Shown here: in pieces, positions 13,635 to 21,450 of the stretch
Numbering within the stretch: the first letter of the stretch is position 1
Layout: each line of letters opens with the position of its first letter
Assembly (NCBI GenBank): GCA_910585385.1
Contig: CAJUDV010000013.1
Coordinates: forward strand, 1-52,799
DNA: 52,799 bases
Direction: 5' to 3'
Source: an uncultured Oscillibacter sp.
GTDB lineage: Bacteria > Bacillota > Clostridia > Oscillospirales > Oscillospiraceae
Made by a program: the position numbers and the translations under genes
Notes under the pieces: model-generated
The model's database searches: none
What the model saw: only the letters and a program-made list of their open reading frames with translations
Told to the model about the DNA's origin: nothing

Positions 13635-14375
13635 ATGGAGCATCTCATCGAGCTGAAGGACGTCTATAAGATCTATCAGATGGGCTCCGAAGAGGTACAC
13701 GCCCTGGACGGAGTGGATATGACCATTGATCCGGGGGAGTTTGTGGCCATCGTGGGCCAGTCCGGCTCCGGCAAGTCTACAGCCATGAACATCATCGGCT
13801 GTCTGGATGTGCCCACCTCCGGCACCTATCACCTGGGGGGTACCGACGTGTCCACTATGGACGACGACCAGCAGGCGGAAATCCGCAATAAGATGCTGGG
13901 GTTCATCTTCCAGCAGTACAACCTGATTCCCAAGCTGACGGTACAGGAGAACGTGGAGCTGCCGCTGCTGTACGCCGGCATCTCCGCTGAGGAGCGCAGG
14001 GAGCGGGCCCTCCGCTCCCTGGAGCGGGTGGGCCTCGCCGACAAACGGCGGAACCTCCCCAGCCAGCTCTCCGGCGGCCAGCAGCAGCGGGTGTCCATTG
14101 CCCGGGCCCTGGCGGGGGAGCCCTCCGTCATCCTGGCCGACGAGCCCACCGGCGCGCTGGACTCCCGCACGGGCCGGGAGGTGCTGGGCTTCCTCCAGAA
14201 GCTCAACGAGGAGGGGGACACGGTGGTTCTCATCACCCACGACAACTCCATCGCCGTGAAGGCACGGCGCATCGTCCGCCTCCAGGACGGCCGGGTGATC
14301 TACGACGGCGACGCCGGCGACCCCCGGGCCGTGGTGCGGCCGGAGGACGCGGAGAACGGGGAGGTGGGGGCATGA
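13635..14375 (+). CDS. ABC transporter ATPase, MacB/LolD type
   Basis: A 246-residue cytosolic ATPase. Walker A GQSGSGKST (about 39-47), Q-loop FQQYNL, signature LSGGQQQRVSIARAL (about 142-156), Walker B VILADEPTGALD (about 162-173) and the switch His in ITHD. The GQQQRVSIARAL and DEPTGALD forms are typical of the MacB/LolD/FtsE class, which drives FtsX-like permeases in mechanotransmission rather than classical import. It starts 7 bases after the fusion protein and overlaps the permease by 4. Confidence 0.93.
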   Translation: MEHLIELKDVYKIYQMGSEEVHALDGVDMTIDPGEFVAIVGQSGSGKSTAMNIIGCLDVPTSGTYHLGGTDVSTMDDDQQAEIRNKMLGFIFQQYNLIPKLTVQENVELPLLYAGISAEERRERALRSLERVGLADKRRNLPSQLSGGQQQRVSIARALAGEPSVILADEPTGALDSRTGREVLGFLQKLNEEGDTVVLITHDNSIAVKARRIVRLQDGRVIYDGDAGDPRAVVRPEDAENGEVGA

Positions 14376-15625
14376 ACTTTACCCAGTCCTTCAAGCTGGC
14401 CATTAAGTCCCTGCGGACCAGCAAGGCCCGCGCCATTTTGACTATGCTGGGCATCATCATCGGCGTGGCGGCGGTGATTATCATCATCTCCCTGGGCAAC
14501 GGCCTCACCGGCATGGTGGAGCAGCAGGTGGAGAAGGTGGGCATCAACCAGATCTACGCCTACAACTGGGGCTTCGGCGGCGGCGCGCTGACCCTGGATG
14601 CCCAGGAGATCTATGACCTGGTGGAGGAGAGGCCGGACGTGTTCGTGGGCGTCACACCCTGGGTCAACGCCGGCACCGGCACCCGGCGGGGCAGTGAAAA
14701 GTACGAGAAGACCAATATTTTTGGCGTCAGCGAGGCGTTTTTCAACCCGGAACTGTCCACTACCCTGGACGGGGAACAGTTGGAAAAGGGGCGGTTTTTG
14801 GGCTATGTGGACGTGTTCCGGCGAAGCAACGTCTGCGTCATCGGCGCGTACCTGGAGGAAAACGCCTTTGACGGCGATGCCCTGGGCCAGGGAATCATCG
14901 TGGGCGGTGTGTCCTACACCGTGATCGGTGTGATGAGCCGGAAGAGCGAGGTTATGGAGGAGGGCGGCGGGGATGATTTCGTCTACATCCCCTACGAAAA
15001 CGCCCTCCAGCTCACCGGCACCCGGCAGGTCCAGCTCTTCCAGCTCACCTGCACCTCCCGGGAGACCTCGGGCCTGGCCAAGGAGCTTTTGACGGAGCTG
15101 ATGCTGGACTTCTACGGCGAACAGTACAGCGACAACGGACAGACCTTTTACATCCAGACTATGGCGGAGCAGGTGGCCATGATCAACTCCATGATGGGCG
15201 TGGCCATGGCGGTGCTGGTGGCCATCGCTGCCATCAGCCTGCTGGTGGGCGGCATCGGCATCATGAACATCATGCTGGTCTCCGTCACCGAGCGCACCCG
15301 GGAGATCGGCATCCGCAAGTCCCTGGGGGCCAAGCGCCGGGACATTCGCCGCCAGTTTGTCATTGAGGCCGGCACCACCTCCGCCATCGGCGGACTGCTG
15401 GGCATCGGCTTCGGGTGTCTCATGGCCACGGCCATCGGCGCCCTCATGGGCGGGATGCTGGTGGAGGCCATGGGGGTAAGCGGCATTACCTTCAACGCCG
15501 CCCCCACCTTCGGCGCCATCGCCGTTTCCTTCGGCGTGTCCGTGGGGATCGGCGTCCTCTTCGGCTACCTCCCCGCCAATAAGGCGGCGAAGCTCAACCC
15601 CATTGACGCCCTGCGGTACGACTGA
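14372..15625 (+). CDS. MacB/FtsX-like ABC permease
   Basis: A 417-residue four-TM permease. TM1 is about 20-42 (KARAILTMLGIIIGVAAVIII is the family's N-terminal signature). The large extracytoplasmic MacB domain spans about 50-265, and the last three TMs fall in about 270-400. SVTERTREIGIRKSLGAKRRDI (about 308-329) is the conserved cytoplasmic coupling loop. It ends PANKAAKLNPIDALRYD, the usual FtsX C-terminus. With the ATPase and fusion protein it forms an exporter, probably for an antimicrobial peptide or drug. Confidence 0.93.
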   Translation: MNFTQSFKLAIKSLRTSKARAILTMLGIIIGVAAVIIIISLGNGLTGMVEQQVEKVGINQIYAYNWGFGGGALTLDAQEIYDLVEERPDVFVGVTPWVNAGTGTRRGSEKYEKTNIFGVSEAFFNPELSTTLDGEQLEKGRFLGYVDVFRRSNVCVIGAYLEENAFDGDALGQGIIVGGVSYTVIGVMSRKSEVMEEGGGDDFVYIPYENALQLTGTRQVQLFQLTCTSRETSGLAKELLTELMLDFYGEQYSDNGQTFYIQTMAEQVAMINSMMGVAMAVLVAIAAISLLVGGIGIMNIMLVSVTERTREIGIRKSLGAKRRDIRRQFVIEAGTTSAIGGLLGIGFGCLMATAIGALMGGMLVEAMGVSGITFNAAPTFGAIAVSFGVSVGIGVLFGYLPANKAAKLNPIDALRYD

Positions 15626-15672
15626 CAAATTTGTGCCGCCCCGCGACATTTCGGACAGAGGTCCTCAGGACA

Positions 15673-15837
15673 TAGGCTTTGTTTGATAAATGGCGGAATG
15701 CCCAACGGCGAGAGATTTTTTCGCCAATGAAGGCGGTTTGACGTAGCCATACTTTGTGTATGGCAAGGAAAATCAACGCAGAGCGGCGAAAAAAGGTCCG
15801 TCGTTTGGGCGTTTTGACATTTTTCAAACAAGGCCTA
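15673..15837. repeat. MITE-like palindromic element, copy 1 (165 bp)
   Basis: The terminal inverted repeats read TAGGCTTTGTTTGATAAATG at the left and the inverse of TAGGCCTTGTTTGAAAAATG at the right, each beginning with TA. Internally it has a subterminal hairpin and CCATACTTTGTGTATGG. It carries no ORF. Its reverse complement matches copy 2 at 39609-39773 across the full length, same 165 bp. TA at both ends points to a Tc1/mariner or IS630-type target duplication (inference). It lies 48 bases after the macB stop. Confidence 0.75.
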
Positions 15838-15840
15838 GAG

Positions 15841-15872
15841 ACATCCCGGTGAAATTTTTCTCCGGGATGTTT
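15841..15872 (+). terminator. Terminator-like hairpin
   Basis: ACATCCCGG (15841-15849) pairs with CCGGGATGT (15862-15870) around a T-rich loop, with only two T following. It may end transcription from the mac operon before the sigma-factor promoter. Confidence 0.45.
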
Positions 15873-15881
15873 CCTGTTTCT

Positions 15882-15907
15882 CAAACTTTTTTTACCCCGC
15901 CGGCGTC
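15882..15907 (+). promoter_or_regulatory. ECF-type promoter of the sigma factor gene
   Basis: CAAAC followed by a T-run (15882-15893), 17 nt after the AAC, then CGTC (15904-15907) and TATA. An AAC/CGTC pair at 16-17 nt is the general ECF promoter form. Being just upstream of the ECF gene, it fits autoregulation as in SigV systems. Confidence 0.6.
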
Positions 15908-15942
15908 TATATTACAGAACGACAAAGAAGGGAGGTGTGTGC

Positions 15943-16434
15943 ATGGCGTCTTTGAAGGAGGAGCAGCTGGAATCCTACCTCATCGGCGGCCAGGCCCGCT
16001 TTTACCGCCTGGCGTACAGCTATCTCCAGGACCGGGAGGAGGCTCTGGACGCGGTGCAGACCGCCGTCTGCCGGTCTTTGGAGCGGCGGGAGAGCCTGCG
16101 GGACGAGGGGGCTTTGCAAACCTGGTTCACCCGCATTCTGGTGAACGCCTGCATGGATCTGCTGCGGCAGAGAAAGCGGGTGGCCTTCGTGCCGCCGGAG
16201 GCCCTGGAGAGCGGCAGCTATGAGGACCCCCTGCCGGAGGACGGCGCCCTGGCCAGCCGGGTGAACGCCCTGCCGCCCGAGACGCAGACCGTGGTGAAGC
16301 TGCGCTTTTACGAGGACATGAGTCTCAAAGAGATCAGCGAGGTCACCGGCTGTAATCTGAACACCGTGAAGAGCCGCCTGTACGCGGGTCTGAAAAAACT
16401 GCGGGTATCATTGGAAGGAGTGACATTGGAATGA
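15943..16434 (+). CDS. ECF RNA polymerase sigma factor, SigV-like
   Basis: A 163-residue ECF sigma factor. Region 2 is about 15-85 (YRLAYSYLQDREEALDAVQTA, then WFTRILVNACMDLLRQ). Region 4 is about 100-155 (LPPETQTVVKLRFYEDMSLKEIS, then NTVKSRLYAGLKKLR), the helix-turn-helix for the -35 box. I start at the ATG 15943, 7 bases from GGGAGG, not at the in-frame GTG 15937. The stop overlaps the anti-sigma start by 4 bases. The partner gene identifies the group as SigV, which in Bacillus and Enterococcus responds to lysozyme. Confidence 0.9.
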   Translation: MASLKEEQLESYLIGGQARFYRLAYSYLQDREEALDAVQTAVCRSLERRESLRDEGALQTWFTRILVNACMDLLRQRKRVAFVPPEALESGSYEDPLPEDGALASRVNALPPETQTVVKLRFYEDMSLKEISEVTGCNLNTVKSRLYAGLKKLRVSLEGVTLE

Positions 16435-17279
16435 GCGAATTCAAAAAAGCCAGACAGGACTATGAGTCCACCCCCATTCCACAGGAGCTGGAGGAGCGGG
16501 TTCGGGCGGGTATCCGCCAGGGAAAGGCCAATTACCGCCGGAGGCGGTGGAGGCGGATCGCCACCGGCGTGGCCGCCTGCTTTGTGGTGCTGGTGGGAAC
16601 GCTGAATCTCTCACCCACCGTGGCCGCCGCCGCAGCGGAGGTGCCGGTGCTGGGGGGATTGTTCCGGGTGATGACCTTTATCAGCTACAACGCCTCCGAC
16701 GGCGGCATCAACTATGTGGTTTCCGTCCCCCGGCTGGAGACCGACGGAGAGAGTGAGCTGGTCCGGCGGGTCAACGCGGTGGTCCAGGAGAAGGTGGACG
16801 CCCACATGGCCAAGGCCCGGCAGGACTGGGATGATTACAAGAACGCCTTCTTCGCCACCGGCGGCACCGAGGAGGAGTGGGCCGGACGGGAGATGGATGT
16901 CATCGTGGACTACGAGGTCAAGAGCCAGACGGACACCCGGGTCTCGTTTGTTGTGACCTTAGCCGAGGGCTGGGTGGCCTCCATGGAGGAGCGGTACTGC
17001 TACAATCTGGACCTGGCGGAGAACCGGGACATCACCCTGGCAGATCTCCTGGGGGAGAACTGGGTGGAGCGTTGCAACGAGGCCGTCCGCGCCGGCATCG
17101 CCGCCAGTGTGGACCAGGAGGGCTTCTCCCTCTTCTTTACCCCGGAGCAGGGCGGATTTACCACGGTGGACGAGACCACGGCCTTCTACATCCGGGAGGA
17201 CGGCGTGCCGGTGCTGGTATTCCCCGAGTACTCCATCGCCGCCGGCGCGGCGGGAAGCCCGGAGTTCCCTGTGGAGTGA
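16431..17279 (+). CDS. rsiV: RsiV-like membrane anti-sigma factor (DUF4179/DUF3298)
   Basis: A 282-residue protein, the same size as Bacillus RsiV. The N-terminal cytoplasmic part (about 1-42, basic RRRRWRR before the membrane) would bind the sigma factor. The TM is about 43-63. VPVLGGLFRVMTFI just outside the membrane is the DUF4179 signature, and the C-terminal DUF3298 domain covers about 160-275 (NLDLAENRDITLADLLGENW). In characterised relatives the external domain binds lysozyme and triggers site-1/site-2 proteolysis, releasing the sigma factor for cell wall modification genes. Those target genes are not in this window. Lysozyme as ligand here is inference. Confidence 0.85.
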   Translation: MSEFKKARQDYESTPIPQELEERVRAGIRQGKANYRRRRWRRIATGVAACFVVLVGTLNLSPTVAAAAAEVPVLGGLFRVMTFISYNASDGGINYVVSVPRLETDGESELVRRVNAVVQEKVDAHMAKARQDWDDYKNAFFATGGTEEEWAGREMDVIVDYEVKSQTDTRVSFVVTLAEGWVASMEERYCYNLDLAENRDITLADLLGENWVERCNEAVRAGIAASVDQEGFSLFFTPEQGGFTTVDETTAFYIREDGVPVLVFPEYSIAAGAAGSPEFPVE

Positions 17280-17305
17280 ATGTGCAGGCGCAATAAAAAC
17301 GGAAC

Positions 17306-17341
17306 GGGAGGGAACCGAAGTGGTTCCCTCCCCGCGTTTTA
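17306..17341 (+). terminator. Terminator after the sigma/anti-sigma pair
   Basis: GGGAGGGAACC (17306-17316), 5-nt loop, GGTTCCCTCCC (17322-17332), then CGCGTTTT. Confidence 0.85.
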
Positions 17342-17445
17342 TGAGTGTTTCCTGTCAGAGTGGGCCAAATGACGCAGTCCTTCCGTCGCCGTCGCAGAGG
17401 CGTGCTGTATTATCCGGCTCCGTAGCGCGCGAAAGTTCTTTTGGT

Positions 17446-17465
17446 TCCTTTTCTTTCAAGAAAAG
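17446..17465 (-). terminator. AT-rich hairpin after sufB
   Basis: CCTTTTC pairs with GAAAAGG just beyond the sufB stop on the minus strand. It lacks a clear T-run, so it may be an mRNA 3' stabiliser rather than a strong terminator. Confidence 0.35.
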
Positions 17466-17469
17466 GAGC

Positions 17470-18396
17470 TCAGGCCAGGAAGCCCTTGAGGATGCAGTCT
17501 TCCGCCTCCTCCTCGGTGAGGCCCAAGGTCTCCAGCTTTAAGAGCTGATCTCCGGCGATCTTGCCGATGGCGGCCTCGTGAACCAGCTGGGCCTCGGTGC
17601 AGTTGGCGGTGATGGCGGGAATGGATTTGATCCTGGCCTCCCCCATGATGATGGAGTCGCACTGGACGTGGCCAAAGCACTGGGCGTTGCCTACCATCCG
17701 GGGGTAGAACACCTGGCTGGAGTGGTCCTGGGCCACGGAGCGGGAGATGACCCGCCCCTTGGAATTCTCGCCGTCCAGAACAATCTCCATATCGCTCTCC
17801 GCTACCTGGCCGCCGTGGGTCAGCAGCCGCTCGGTGATGATGGCCTCTGCCCCCTTGCCGCAGATGATCTTCGTATTGCGCTTGGTGGAGTCGATGCCCC
17901 GGATCTGAACGGTCTCCATCTGGATGGAGGCCCCCTCCTCCAGGTAGACCACGGTCTCCGGGTTCATGACCCGGCCGCCCTTGCCGTCTCCCTCGCCGTA
18001 GTGCTTTTCCGTGTACTTCACTCGGGAGTTTTTGCCCACGTGGAAGGTGTGCACGCCGTCGTGGCGGCTGGTCTGATCGCCGCAGTTGTGAATGCCGCAG
18101 CCGGCCACGATGTCCACATCGCAGTTTTCGCCGATGTAGAAATCGTTGTAAACCATCTCCTGTACGCCGGACCTGGTGATGATGACGGGAATGTGGCAGG
18201 TCTCGCCCACAGTGCCGTCCTTGACGCGGATGTCAATGCCGCTCTTGCCGTCGGTCTTGGAGGTGATCTCAATGTGCTCCGTGGACTGACGGCCGTCGCA
18301 GCCGCTGTCCTTGCGGATGTTAAAGGCCCCAACGGGCTTGCCGATAAGGTCCGCGATCTTTTCCAGCAGCTCGCGGTCAATTGCGGTTTCCATCAT
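17470..18396 (-). CDS. sufB: Short SufB/SufD-family Fe-S scaffold protein
   Basis: A 308-residue SufB/D-family protein, far shorter than classical SufB (about 470), lacking most of the N-terminal extension. The right-handed beta-helix core is visible (repeating strands from about 60 to 250: IGENCDVDIVAGCGIHNCG, THGGQVAESDMEIVLDG). The C-terminal CTEAQLVHEAAIGKIAGDQ and LGLTEEEAEDCILKGF match the SufC-binding helices. It forms an ATP-driven scaffold with SufC for building iron-sulfur clusters. The start codon overlaps the sufC stop (ATGA). No sufS, sufU or sufD is present, so this is the two-gene SufCB (SMS-like) form known from anaerobes and archaea. Confidence 0.88.
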   Translation of the reverse strand: MMETAIDRELLEKIADLIGKPVGAFNIRKDSGCDGRQSTEHIEITSKTDGKSGIDIRVKDGTVGETCHIPVIITRSGVQEMVYNDFYIGENCDVDIVAGCGIHNCGDQTSRHDGVHTFHVGKNSRVKYTEKHYGEGDGKGGRVMNPETVVYLEEGASIQMETVQIRGIDSTKRNTKIICGKGAEAIITERLLTHGGQVAESDMEIVLDGENSKGRVISRSVAQDHSSQVFYPRMVGNAQCFGHVQCDSIIMGEARIKSIPAITANCTEAQLVHEAAIGKIAGDQLLKLETLGLTEEEAEDCILKGFLA

Positions 18397-19133
18397 AGCG
18401 CGTTCGCCTCCTTTGTCAATACCGGGCAGCCGCCCAGGGTGTCCGCCAGAATCTGGGGCAGGATCTCGGAAGCCGAGCCCCGGTGGCGGACAGTGCCGTC
18501 GCCCACCACAATGACCTCGTCCGCCAGGGAGATGATGCGCTCCTGGTGGGAGATGATGATCATGGTGCCGTTGCCCGCGGCGTGGATCTGCTCAAAGGTC
18601 TCCGTCAGCCGGGCGAAGCTCCACAGGTCGATGCCCGCCTCCGGCTCGTCGAAGATCATCAGCTGGGCGTTCCGGGCCAGGATAGAGGCGATCTCGATGC
18701 GCTTGACCTCGCCGCCGGAGAGGCTGACGTCTACCTCCCGGTCCAGATAGTCGTTGGCGCAGAGACCTACCTTGGTGAGGTATTGGCAGCACTTGTCCTT
18801 GGAGAGCTTCTCTGCCCCGTGGGCCAGGGTCAGCAGGTCCCGCACCGTCAGCCCCTTGAAGCGGGGGGGCTGCTGGAAGCCGTAGCTGATGCCAAGGCGG
18901 GCCCGCTCTGTGATGCCAAGGGACGTGATGTCCTGTCCGTTCCAGAGGATCTGGCCGGAGGTGGGCGTCACCAGACCCATGATGATCTTGGCCAGGGTGG
19001 TCTTGCCGCCGCCGTTGGGGCCGGTGAATACCACCAGGCGGTGGTCCGGAATGGTAAGGGAGATGTCGTTCAGAATGCCCAGCTCCCCGTCTCCCTCCCG
19101 CACGGAGTAGCTGATGGACTTGAGTTCCAGCAT
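18393..19133 (-). CDS. sufC: Fe-S cluster assembly ATPase SufC
   Basis: A 246-residue ABC-type ATPase with Walker A TGPNGGGKTT (about 37-46), Q-loop FQQPPRFKGL, signature VSLSGGEVKRIEIASIL (about 140-156), Walker B LMIFDEPEAGIDLWS and the switch His in ISHQ. The SGGEVKR and DEPEAGIDLW forms are diagnostic of SufC over transport ATPases. It pairs with SufB and uses ATP hydrolysis to open the scaffold for cluster assembly. A strong GAGGAGG precedes the ATG, and the promoter is at 19176-19205 on the same strand. Confidence 0.93.
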   Translation of the reverse strand: MLELKSISYSVREGDGELGILNDISLTIPDHRLVVFTGPNGGGKTTLAKIIMGLVTPTSGQILWNGQDITSLGITERARLGISYGFQQPPRFKGLTVRDLLTLAHGAEKLSKDKCCQYLTKVGLCANDYLDREVDVSLSGGEVKRIEIASILARNAQLMIFDEPEAGIDLWSFARLTETFEQIHAAGNGTMIIISHQERIISLADEVIVVGDGTVRHRGSASEILPQILADTLGGCPVLTKEANAL

Positions 19134-19175
19134 GGTTTGGAACCTCCTCAGAGTGTAAATTTCAAAAACATATTT

Positions 19176-19205
19176 ATTTTACCAGATGTGGCAGGAAAAG
19201 ACAAC
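19176..19205 (-). promoter_or_regulatory. Promoter of sufCB
   Basis: Minus strand TTGTCT, 17-nt spacer, TAAAAT, about 50 bases upstream of the sufC ATG. No IscR-like site was recognised. Confidence 0.55.
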
Positions 19206-19282
19206 ATATCAAAAAGGTGGGTTTATAGAGGAGAGTACCCGTCCTTTTGGAAATAGTCTACCCCATTTGACAGAAATTTACC

Positions 19283-19298
19283 TGTGGCAAATGCCACA
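19283..19298. promoter_or_regulatory. Palindromic candidate operator upstream of the ferritin-like gene
   Basis: TGTGGCA-AA-TGCCACA, two perfect 7-nt arms in the divergent region between sufC and the ferritin-like gene. The TGTGG-N6-CCACA layout resembles CRP/FNR-family sites. A TTGACA (19268-19273) lies just upstream but without a clear -10. Confidence 0.4.
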
Positions 19299-19363
19299 AG
19301 TAACAAAAATATCCGCCGGGGCATAGGATGGGGCGCAGACAAAGAGCAAAGGAGTGGCTTTTT

Positions 19364-19987
19364 ATGGTGGAGAACATACATAGTCCCGAGGTGTACGACT
19401 TCCGGCGTTACGACCGGGTGTGGCAGCGGGTGGCCCCGGATCTGGAGCCCTATCCCGGCGGAAATACGGCTGTGCCCGTCCAGCAGCCTCAGGTGGAGCC
19501 AGAGCCTGTTCCGGCCTTGGCCCGGCAGGAGAGCCAGCTGCCCGGGGCCGCCCAGAACCCCTGCTGCATGGGCAGCGCGGCGGCGGAGATGCTGGAGGTG
19601 CTGACGGGGTTTATTGAGGAGGAGCTGGCGGACCGGCGGTACTTCCTGGCCATGAGCCGTCAGGCCCCCTCCTGGGCCCGGCAGCGGCTGCGGGATATTG
19701 CCGCTGACGAGGGGGCCCACGCCCGGCGGCTTATGGCGGCCCACTATCTCATCACCGGCCAGTGCTACCGGCCCGCCATTGCCGGTGGCGCCGTCAGCGT
19801 CGGACGCTGGTGCCCGGCCCTGCGGGAGCGGTACCACATCGAGGCGTGCAGCGGCATGAACTACGCCCGCTCCGCGGACGGCACCACGGACCCGTGCCTG
19901 GCGAAGCTTTTGAACGAGCTCAGCGCCGACGAGTACCGTCACGCCGAGGAGCTGATGGCTATGCTGGAGCGGGCCATTCAGGGGTAA
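19364..19987 (+). CDS. Ferritin-like diiron-domain protein
   Basis: A 207-residue protein. The N-terminal 65 residues are Pro/Gln/Glu-rich and likely disordered. From about 75 a ferritin-like four-helix bundle follows: EEELADRRYF (first Glu helix), IAADEGAHARRLM (ExxH of the second), then ELSADEYRHAEELM (second Glu/ExxH pair). These give the E...ExxH...E...ExxH ligands of a diiron site as in rubrerythrin-type proteins. No rubredoxin CxxC module is attached. I start at ATG 19364 after AAAGGAG; the longer frame lacks support. The neighbouring sufCB suggests iron or redox handling. Confidence 0.75.
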   Translation: MVENIHSPEVYDFRRYDRVWQRVAPDLEPYPGGNTAVPVQQPQVEPEPVPALARQESQLPGAAQNPCCMGSAAAEMLEVLTGFIEEELADRRYFLAMSRQAPSWARQRLRDIAADEGAHARRLMAAHYLITGQCYRPAIAGGAVSVGRWCPALRERYHIEACSGMNYARSADGTTDPCLAKLLNELSADEYRHAEELMAMLERAIQG

Positions 19988-20013
19988 TGGGGGAGAAAAG
20001 GGGAGCGGGGTCA

Positions 20014-20042
20014 TTGACCCTGCCCCTCTTTTCTGCTATAAT
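20014..20042 (+). promoter_or_regulatory. Promoter of the DUF2461 gene
   Basis: TTGACC (20014-20019), 17-nt spacer, TATAAT (20037-20042), about 30 bases before the ATG. Confidence 0.75.
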
Positions 20043-20070
20043 CGGCAAAAAATGAGGATGGGAGCGCGTC

Positions 20071-20796
20071 ATGTTTACCGGATTTACAGATGAGACCGTG
20101 GACTTCATGTGGGGTATTCGCTTCAATAACGAGCGGACGTGGTTTGAGGCCCACAAGGAGATCTACCTGACCCATTTCTACCGCCCTATGTGCGACCTGG
20201 CGGAGGAGCTGTACGCCTTCATGCTGGAGCGCCGGCCGGACTGCGGCCTGATCCGCAAGGTGACGAGGATCTACCGGGACGCCCGGCGGCTCCATGGCCG
20301 GGGACCCTATAAGGAGAGCCTGTGGCTCTCCGTGGAGCAGGCGGGAGAGCAGTGGACCGCCCGGCCCACCTTCTGGTTTGAGCTGATGCCGGAGGGGTGG
20401 ACCTACGGCATGGGCTATTGGATGCCCAGGCCTGCCACCATGGCAAAGCTCCGCGCCCGAATTACCCGGGACCCCGGGACCATGGAGAAGCTGACAAAGA
20501 AGCTGGCGGGACAGACGGAGTTCACCCTGGAGACCCAGGACTACAAGCGGCCCAAGGCAGCCGCGCCGTCTCCGCGGCTGGAGCCCTGGTTCCGGGCCAA
20601 GTCCTTTGCCATCATTCATGAGGACAAGCTGACGGAGGAGCTGTTCAGCCGGGAAATTGTGGGCCGGGTGAGGGCGGGATGGGAGTTTTTGCTGCCCTAT
20701 TACGATTATTTCGTTACCCTGGACGGAGATCCCGACCCGTCGCAGGAGGAGATTCCCCACCGCTCCATGCCCTCCGTCTCTTCGGAAAAGGGTTGA
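20071..20796 (+). CDS. DUF2461 (TIGR02453-type) family protein
   Basis: A 241-residue soluble protein. Diagnostic features of DUF2461 are the N-terminal FTDETVDFMWGIRFNNERTWFEAHK (about 4-28), the RIYRDARRLHGRGPYKESLW segment (about 66-85) and the FWFELMPEGWTYGMG strand (about 100-114). The family is widespread in bacteria; I know of no established biochemical role. It has its own promoter at 20014, so it is probably a single-gene transcript, followed at once by the promoter of the HD gene. Confidence 0.85.
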   Translation: MFTGFTDETVDFMWGIRFNNERTWFEAHKEIYLTHFYRPMCDLAEELYAFMLERRPDCGLIRKVTRIYRDARRLHGRGPYKESLWLSVEQAGEQWTARPTFWFELMPEGWTYGMGYWMPRPATMAKLRARITRDPGTMEKLTKKLAGQTEFTLETQDYKRPKAAAPSPRLEPWFRAKSFAIIHEDKLTEELFSREIVGRVRAGWEFLLPYYDYFVTLDGDPDPSQEEIPHRSMPSVSSEKG

Positions 20797-20821
20797 AAAC
20801 CCGGGCCAAACCCTCTATACT
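20793..20821 (+). promoter_or_regulatory. Promoter of the HD-domain gene
   Basis: TTGAAA (20793-20798), 17-nt spacer, TATACT (20816-20821). It starts within the last codons of the preceding gene. Confidence 0.65.
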
Positions 20822-20859
20822 GGTAAGCGTCAAAAACTGATGATAAAGGAGCGATGACG

Positions 20860-21444
20860 ATGAAAACCTGTCCCGACCGGACGGCGGCCATGGGGCTGCT
20901 GCGCAAGTACAACGCGGAGCCCTTTCACATTCAGCACGCACTGACGGTGGAGGGCGTTATGCGGTGGTATGCGGGTGAGCTGGGCCACGGCGAGGACGCG
21001 GACTTCTGGGCGGCCGTGGGCCTCCTCCACGACGTGGATTTTGAGAAGTGGCCGGAGGAGCACTGCAAGAAGGCCCCGGAGCTGTTGGCTGAGATCGGAT
21101 GCGGTGAGGAGCTGGTCCACGCCGTGTGCAGCCACGGCTATGGGCTGTGCTCCGATGTGGAGCCTGTCCACGAGATGGAGAAGGTCCTCTTCGCGGCGGA
21201 CGAGCTGACGGGCCTCATCGGCGCGGCGGCCCGGATGCGCCCCAGCAGGAGCTGCCAGGATATGGAGGTCAGCTCTCTCAAGAAGAAGTTCAAGGACAAG
21301 AAGTTTGCCGCCGGCTGCTCCCGGGACGTCATCAGGGACGGCGCGGAGCGCCTGGGCTGGACCCTGGAGGAGCTGATGGAGAAGACTATTTTGGCCATGC
21401 GGTCCTGTGAGGACGCGGTGAACGCGGAGATGGAGGCGCTGTAA
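20860..21444 (+). CDS. HD-domain metal-dependent phosphohydrolase
   Basis: A 194-residue HD hydrolase. The metal site is given by HIQHALTVEGVMRWYA (early His), GLLHDVDFEKWPEEH (the HD pair, about 54-55) and VCSHGYG (third His), followed by a late Asp (AADELTGLI). The family cleaves phosphate esters of nucleotides or related compounds; the substrate is unknown. Of two in-frame ATG codons, 20860 is 8 bases from AAGGAG and 20854 only 2, so I prefer 20860. The membrane protein downstream starts 6 bases after its stop. Confidence 0.8.
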   Translation: MKTCPDRTAAMGLLRKYNAEPFHIQHALTVEGVMRWYAGELGHGEDADFWAAVGLLHDVDFEKWPEEHCKKAPELLAEIGCGEELVHAVCSHGYGLCSDVEPVHEMEKVLFAADELTGLIGAAARMRPSRSCQDMEVSSLKKKFKDKKFAAGCSRDVIRDGAERLGWTLEELMEKTILAMRSCEDAVNAEMEAL

Positions 21445-21450
21445 AACGCC

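Noticed and set aside
17578..18750. Long plus-strand frame over sufB and sufC
   Set aside because: Shadow frame. The minus strand encodes recognisable SufB and SufC with an ATGA overlap and ribosome sites.
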